Origin: a virus
Strand: one strand, 5' to 3'
Virus record (IMG/VR): IMGVR_UViG_3300042520_000670
Span: 1 to 23,624 of that record
DNA: 23,624 nt
Of the stretch, positions 20,401 through 23,624 are shown piece by piece (position 1 is the stretch's first letter; every line of letters begins with the position of its first letter). A program made the position numbers and the translations under genes. The notes under the pieces are model-generated. The model was not told the origin of the DNA and made no database searches. It worked only from the letters and a program-made list of their open reading frames with translations.

Positions 20401-22017
20401 CTCCTTGCGGCGGGCCTCGAGCGCCTCCACCTCCCGGATGGTCAGGTCGCCCTGCGCCAACCGGACGTCCTTCATCAGGCCGCTGTGGTGCGGGGTCGGG
20501 GCGAGCCGGGTCGCGTAGGCTTCGATGGGGATGACCACGTCGCTGCCGGTGGCGACCGCCTCGGTGTAGTTGGTCGCGCCGACCTCATTGGCGACCTGCT
20601 CCGGGTCGACGTTCTGGCTCTGCCAATACTGGGTGAACTGATCGGCGGGGATGAAGACATTCTCAACCGGACCCTGCTCGCGGATGCGGGCGACATAGTC
20701 CTGGAACACCTGCGGCAGCCGCTCGCGGAGCTTCGACTCACCGGCCGCCTCGCCGAGCGCCTGCATGAACTGCTGGGTCTGGTTGGCCTTGCGGACCTCC
20801 CGCACGTTGCTGACCGCAGAGATTGTCGAACCCGGCAGGCCGACACCGGCACCGCCGGCAAAGCCCGCAGCGCCGGACTCCAGCACCCGCATCAGGTCGC
20901 TGTCTGCCGCCTCCGGCGCGAACTCCTGCCCGCTGACGCCCTGCGCCAACTCGCGCCCGAGGATGACTATGAGCTCCTGTATCGACTCGGTCACGCCTTC
21001 GATGCTTGCGGACTGCAGCCACTTCTTGCCCGCCTGCGCGACGGCATTACGAAAGGTCGGGCGCGCCAGCAGGGTCTTGATGGCCTCACGCGATCCCGCG
21101 CCGAGCAGCCGATCGATTCCAGGAATTCTCTTGGCAAGTGCGATGTCGCCGATTGTCTCAAGGCCGGCATTCAACAGGCCCGCCGCAGCCGCAGCCCCGC
21201 GCGCGACCGCAGGGTCAATCAACTGGCCGGACTCGTCCCGCATCTGCTCGTACTCAACGAACGCGAACCCGGCCTCAGACTTGTAGCTGTAGACCAGCGT
21301 TCCGAGCTTGTACCCGGCGCTACCACCCAATGCAAATGCGCCAGGGACTGTGAGGATCTCCTCCGGCACCGCCACCTGCGGACCCGCTTGGCCGAGGAGC
21401 AGCGCCCCACCAGCGCCGGCTGCAGCACCGATGATTGCGCCCTTGCCACCCTCGCGCACCGAGGACACCAATTGGCGCGCGGTGTAGCCGGTCTGCCCGA
21501 AGACCCACGCAATTGGATTGTCGCCGCGCTCCGGGGTCTTGCCCAGCGCCTGCATCTTGTTGAGCAGCTCGCGCCGCAATGTCTGTTCAGCAGGCGAGAG
21601 GAATTCGCCGGACACCCAACGCCAATTCAGCGGCTCCACCTGATCCATGATGGAGGCTTGCTCAATGCCCTGCCCAGCAGCGCGGAACGTCCGGTCGATG
21701 CGGGTCAGTACGCTGACATCGTCGCGCGCGACATCAGCCTGCTCCGCGAGGAAATTCGCGGTGACTGGCGAGTCTTTCACCAACCCGTCGTAGTCCACCT
21801 CGCCGAGGATGGCCTGACGCTCGATCTCCTTGCGGTCAATCCGCACGGTCTCCACCGGAACGTTGACCTTCTCAGCGAGCTTGCGGAGGTCGGCCTCGAC
21901 ATCCGGGTTGGTCTGCGCCGCGCCGTACATCGCCGAGCGCAGCGCATCGCTCTCCTCTTGGCGCATCAGCTCAAGGTACGGGTTTTCCTCCTCCATGAGG
22001 CGGCGATAGTCCGTCAC
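14482..22017 (-). CDS. Giant polyvalent / internal virion (ejection) protein
   Basis: A 2,511-residue protein. In order: a charged N-terminus; a Gly/Ala-rich hydrophobic stretch at about 193-245; helical segments; a region seen in phage giant proteins (ENVFIPADQFTQYWQ, SDVVIPIEAYATRL); a lower-GC helical module at about 790-1228; a zincin-like site STFIHETGHFYLEVL (H1266, E1267, H1270); a long helical, coiled-coil-rich part; a conserved domain (LISIAMNVGNDSNYQRLRDG, FGDYRGGYFPLAYDP); and C-terminal membrane-like segments near 2353-2375 and 2390-2410. Its position between internal virion protein and tailspike resembles T7 gp16, so it is probably packed in the virion and ejected with DNA; the protease role is inference. 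The GTG at 22017 overlaps the upstream stop, with AAGGAC before it. Confidence 0.85.
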   Translation of the reverse strand: MTDYRRLMEEENPYLELMRQEESDALRSAMYGAAQTNPDVEADLRKLAEKVNVPVETVRIDRKEIERQAILGEVDYDGLVKDSPVTANFLAEQADVARDDVSVLTRIDRTFRAAGQGIEQASIMDQVEPLNWRWVSGEFLSPAEQTLRRELLNKMQALGKTPERGDNPIAWVFGQTGYTARQLVSSVREGGKGAIIGAAAGAGGALLLGQAGPQVAVPEEILTVPGAFALGGSAGYKLGTLVYSYKSEAGFAFVEYEQMRDESGQLIDPAVARGAAAAAGLLNAGLETIGDIALAKRIPGIDRLLGAGSREAIKTLLARPTFRNAVAQAGKKWLQSASIEGVTESIQELIVILGRELAQGVSGQEFAPEAADSDLMRVLESGAAGFAGGAGVGLPGSTISAVSNVREVRKANQTQQFMQALGEAAGESKLRERLPQVFQDYVARIREQGPVENVFIPADQFTQYWQSQNVDPEQVANEVGATNYTEAVATGSDVVIPIEAYATRLAPTPHHSGLMKDVRLAQGDLTIREVEALEARRKEVEAEIQTMMEQEGVEVETPAIEQVKQEVLGQLLGRFDRATADNYATLYARAINSLAQRGGMDPMELHRQYGLEVVTPLPDILQARAGVDTALDPLIDRLRSGDIPSRREIYGKSLAEFLRERGGVQDQGGELGARDAKLWDRDNRRVGEKALVSETGMTFDEARELALEAGFDVGETEQTFLDAMDREFRGDGVFMPGKERADLAELADALEGLEQFLGQQGIDITTTDNATIKALIAKASEGMGDVGVQFAQTATVRAGRETLKKFGLDPNKTYKTREIAAALEARQRAKYGSIAADNRSPEAVSKIAKWMVAEIEFEMQNPEKSGVGWYSEKFQRAIDIMAETFPELKADKTARNTMTALIAITSDGQKVVPNFAQAMDIYGRFRPGGATEGKFTTTRGHQRQASIDKNLQVLQRLYDQMTPEQVHEYLMQERTISDLKKLAKQNGGEMKSDYQAHIKMPMAAIEFGPKLGAFYANLMGAHGYLTMDRWWSRTFNRYRGSLLTKPTEQGLARFKQLLVADKKLGVDPASISDDEAISATVEYHNSYEAKGFKSGTEIEKAANTLWKAAFDALEDAPFNATDRTFMLNAVNQAQKTLERKGKTLSVADIQAILWYYEKRLYGELGARQTADISYEEAARKVTASYASGSGIESLLDDAGAAQEDGGAGEGRVPVGEDNFVEGDGGGDVTLFQSTSTEDKRGFIQFGTDRKVRIGLLEKADLSTFIHETGHFYLEVLLDLAERPDASPQIKADAETLMKWFGVKSRAEIGVKQHEEFARANEAYLMEGKAPSAELRTIFQRVRAWMTLVYRVLTNLNVRMNDDVRGVFDRIYATDKEIESANAELDVREVFASAQDAGMTEAEFAAYKKTAEAAGEAAKEKLQGRLIREYQREREKWWKAERAKMLEKVTEEVDSSPAYRAAAILTEGKLPDGVPVKLSRKALEDRFGSEYLKRMPRFLRKVYTKDGGTDIDTAAEMLGFESGEALMTALINLRPRKELIEAETANRMAAEFGDMRMDGTIADEAMAAIHNSERANVLKAELVAIRRLQRQVRPVVAALRREEAEQRRAGMDMVDAAMADPQAFARAAAGRIGQMMARDISPGKYLLAERRASKAAFDAIRRKDYNAAATEKQRELLNHYMYLEARKAQQQLDRIYDYANKFDKKATRERLAKAGGGYLDQIDAILEKYEFRRVPLRVLARRQSLADFAEQQAALGLIVNVPDQLLDEARLVNYKNASVDELRAVYDTVRNIEHLARLKDKLLRKAAAVEFQETKDELIKSATESDRLATTGELRIPNTVGEPLRARGAKAWRRFDAAILKVEQMVEWLDNGKIDGPWARFVFDLANDAQVKEYELHAMVTQKIQDLTESMPKGWGDSLTDKVDVLLPGIESPVTRYTLISIAMNVGNDSNYQRLRDGYGWSDSSINAALGKLAKEDWDYIQGIWDAVNSLWPEIKALEERTSGVAPPKVDPRVVQTRFGDYRGGYFPLAYDPKLSAVGDKQAEATESVSQFMSNAYGRARTDRGYTKQRVENLKAAVRLDYEQVLTSHLTKVIKDISHREAIFSLNKILKDEEIKEVMIDRLGEARYREFTKWMQVLVSDRADTLHSGNVFSRAIMQFRTNMAIVTMGWKVTTMMAQFAGIGPALDTVKPRFFTQALIDYNRFGPWSTHRETLEQFVYDRSGEMKFRSDNIDRDVRDSLRTLRGEVGPLAAIRRSAFYLTAMADRQITIPTWIGAYRQALAEGLGEEDAIRAGDRAVRLSQGAAGAKDLAAVQRDNELMKLLTMYYTPFSVLYARMRDVGATTRRVRDMPRAVARMLALVILPAVLGEILAGRGPDEDEDETWWAIRKMLLYPLASVPILKEGSGVVEATMINLTGEGEMAFQPSWRLSPVAGSIEKVGRTFMRTSDVLAGDREFNDVAWDLFESSGYIFGLPTRQVRISGEYTMDVLNDERNPESPQQFMYEVLYGPPRE
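18335..19650 (-). other. Compositionally distinct module inside the giant gene
   Basis: Codons about 790-1228 have lower GC (about 49 % in three sampled lines between 18541 and 18780, against about 67 % in flanking sampled DNA). They encode a compact helical domain (WYSEKFQRAIDIMAETFPEL, ARNTMTALIAITSDGQK, GPKLGAFYANLMGAHGYLTM, TMDRWWSRTF). Its edges are FAQT and LFQST-like segments, a linker type common between modules of such proteins. The domain resembles an uncharacterised segment of other large polyvalent proteins. It looks inserted by recombination. Confidence 0.55.
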
Positions 22018-23624
22018 TTGAGACGTCCTTTCGCCTTGAGGAAGTATGCCCGAATGTTCTGCTCGCTCACTTCCTTGCCGGTGGCGCGCAGCGCATCGGT
22101 AATCGCTTTCCTGTCGTCATCAGGAATCACGATTTCTTGCTCAGTCGTAGCCTCAAACAGCATCACTCTATTGGTTCCGAAAAGATTTCCGCGCACCGTC
22201 ACATCAGAAAACAGCCGATCGACCTCCGCGTTCCGTTCTTCCGGTGTCAGCTTGCGACCCAATGCCCGCTCTCGCTCAAAGATATTCATGTCCAAGGTGA
22301 TGAGCGCCTGGCCGGCGCGCTTCGCCATGGGTGTCCCAAACCTCGCTTCTGGGTTGATCCCCATCTCGGAGAGCCGCAGGTTCATCCGTTGCCTCGTGTT
22401 CAGAATCTCGGTCTGCGTCGCCTCCGGCGCGTTTATCAGGTCTGCTTGCAACCGCGTCAACTCCTTGAACTCGGCATCCTCGAGCTTGTTGCGGAGTGCC
22501 AAAAGATTGGCCTGCTTCAGCAGTTGCGGGTTGATCCGCAGGTTGTAGTAGACCTCCGTGTCGGTTTCAATCTTGCCGCCGCCGCGCAGACTGTCTGCGT
22601 AGTTTCTGACCTGCCCAATCTTGTCGCCGGGAATCGCCGCCCGCAGCGATGCAGGCAGCGCGGCGAAATTGCCGCCGTTCGCATCCAGCCTGCCGTAGAC
22701 CGCAGCCATGACTTCCTGCTGCTGCCGCTCGCGATCGCGCAACTTGGACCCCAACTGCGCCAGCGCCTCACTGGTCGCGTCGTCGCGCACCCGCACATTG
22801 TCACCGGCAACCTCGCGCACCGCCTGACGCACCTCGGTCTCGCTCGGGATGCGATTGCCGAACGACCCCATCACATCGTCCGCAATACGCGCAGACGCCC
22901 GCAGGTCGGTTTCGGTCGCCACCTTGCCCTCGAGCTCCACAAGCCTCGGAGCCTTGATGGTCGATCGGTTGCGGTCGATGTACTGCGCAGCAAACTCTAC
23001 ATCCCCAGCATCGAGCGCCGAATTGACCACCGCCGAATGCACCTGGTCGATGTTGTCCATCTGCACCGCAAGCAGCGCGTCGCCGGTAATGCCGTTGCGG
23101 TCAGCCCAGAGCGCCGTATTCGTTGCGATGCGCCCGATGCTATCGTTTACCTTCGCCTGGTCGCGCCAGTTGAGCGCGGCTTGATTCGCCTCAGTGGCGA
23201 CCGCCCCCTTGTAAACATTATCCCGGTACTGATCTGTCTCGCGCAGGACATGCCGCATCAAAGAGTCGTCGAACTCAGCCTCGGCCATTGCAGCCCGACG
23301 CCGGAACATGTCTTGCTGCCGAGTGTTCGGCAACCCAGACGCTACCCGCTCAATCGTTTTCTTGAAATCGCCCGAGTATTTGGTCATGAAATCAGGCGCT
23401 ACCGCATCAGCGGCCTTCTTCGATGTAAACCCCGTCTCCGGGTTCATCATCAAATCGGTCTGCTGGTCGCGCAACTGATTGAACGCATCCTCAACACGCA
23501 GCTCGTCGAGGTCAGCCGAAAGCCTAGCAAACGCTGTAACCCCACGCGCCACGGCCTCGGCAGTCTCCGCAGCCTGAGTCCCCACAGCAGCGAGCCCACG
23601 CGCACTCGGCGTAGCGATGCGCGG
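22014..23624 (-). CDS. Internal virion protein, partial (5' end beyond right edge)
   Basis: At least 536 codons are open to the right edge. A GTG at 23585 gives 523 residues, but the frame continues upstream without a stop (encoding ATPSARGLAAVG), so the true start is outside the window. The protein is soluble, helical and charged, with no membrane segment or catalytic motif: SKKAADAVAPDFMTKYSGDF, then RDNVYKGAVATEANQAALNW, and LRINPQLLKQANLLALRNKL. Length, content and its place just before the giant protein resemble T7 gp15-type internal core proteins, but I do not claim sequence homology. Its stop overlaps the giant gene's GTG by four bases, coupling the two. Confidence 0.75.
   Translation of the reverse strand, partial: PRIATPSARGLAAVGTQAAETAEAVARGVTAFARLSADLDELRVEDAFNQLRDQQTDLMMNPETGFTSKKAADAVAPDFMTKYSGDFKKTIERVASGLPNTRQQDMFRRRAAMAEAEFDDSLMRHVLRETDQYRDNVYKGAVATEANQAALNWRDQAKVNDSIGRIATNTALWADRNGITGDALLAVQMDNIDQVHSAVVNSALDAGDVEFAAQYIDRNRSTIKAPRLVELEGKVATETDLRASARIADDVMGSFGNRIPSETEVRQAVREVAGDNVRVRDDATSEALAQLGSKLRDRERQQQEVMAAVYGRLDANGGNFAALPASLRAAIPGDKIGQVRNYADSLRGGGKIETDTEVYYNLRINPQLLKQANLLALRNKLEDAEFKELTRLQADLINAPEATQTEILNTRQRMNLRLSEMGINPEARFGTPMAKRAGQALITLDMNIFERERALGRKLTPEERNAEVDRLFSDVTVRGNLFGTNRVMLFEATTEQEIVIPDDDRKAITDALRATGKEVSEQNIRAYFLKAKGRLK

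Noticed and set aside
20485-22548. Plus-strand open frame of 687 codons
   Set aside because: It crosses the junction of the giant and internal virion genes on the opposite strand, and its composition is that of an antisense shadow in GC-rich DNA.
1-23624. CRISPR array, insertion sequence, attachment site or integrase
   Set aside because: No regularly spaced repeats, transposase motifs, tyrosine/serine recombinase motifs or tRNA-like attachment sequences were seen on either strand.

Overview
The window is part of a GC-rich (about 60-67 % in most genes) tailed double-stranded DNA phage genome, packed almost without gaps. Most neighbouring genes overlap by four bases (ATGA or GTGA), which fixes many start codons. 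Virion genes look podovirus-like: a T7 gp17-type fibre N-terminus, a long internal virion protein and a 2,511-residue giant. The early genes are lambdoid or P22-like (ERF annealing protein, YqaJ exonuclease, NinB, YbcO). I see no RNA polymerase, integrase or CI-type repressor. The mixture points to a phage of a GC-rich proteobacterium; the exact host cannot be read from the sequence.

Layout. (1) 1-5254, minus strand: from right to left, a chain of small accessory genes (a Lar-like zinc ribbon, an HTH protein, a PDDEXK-type nuclease, zinc-finger and very basic microproteins) leads into terS and terL. TerL runs off the left edge. (2) 5255-5316: a sigma70-like promoter fires leftward into that chain. 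(3) 5317-8155, minus strand: a Cro-like regulator gene followed by small genes, a second HTH protein, a TGT/DpdA-like base-exchange enzyme, a possible replication-associated protein and two unknown proteins. An apparent small antisense RNA unit lies at about 7672-7780 on the plus strand. (4) 8156-8278: a 123-bp divergent control region with back-to-back promoters. (5) 8279-11623, plus strand: an early operon of four unknown small genes, then erf, exonuclease, a small gene, an ssDNA-binding-like protein with an SSB-type acidic tail, ninB, a winged-helix protein and ybcO. (6) 11625-23624, minus strand: from right to left, the internal virion protein (truncated at the right edge), the giant polyvalent or ejection protein, the tailspike and a small fibre protein. 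This late block converges on the early operon with one base between the stop codons.

How it works together. The layout resembles lambda seen from its early control region. The leftward Cro-like transcript corresponds to pR (regulator, replication-type gene, accessory genes, then terminase and late genes). The rightward transcript corresponds to pL (recombination). Virion genes would run from terL off the left edge and, on a circular or permuted genome, re-enter at the right edge and finish with the fibres. The most interesting items are the TGT/DpdA-like enzyme, the SSB-tailed protein, the candidate antisense RNA, the repressor-less divergent control region with repeated promoter-leader elements, and the giant protein with an HETGH motif and a compositionally foreign module.
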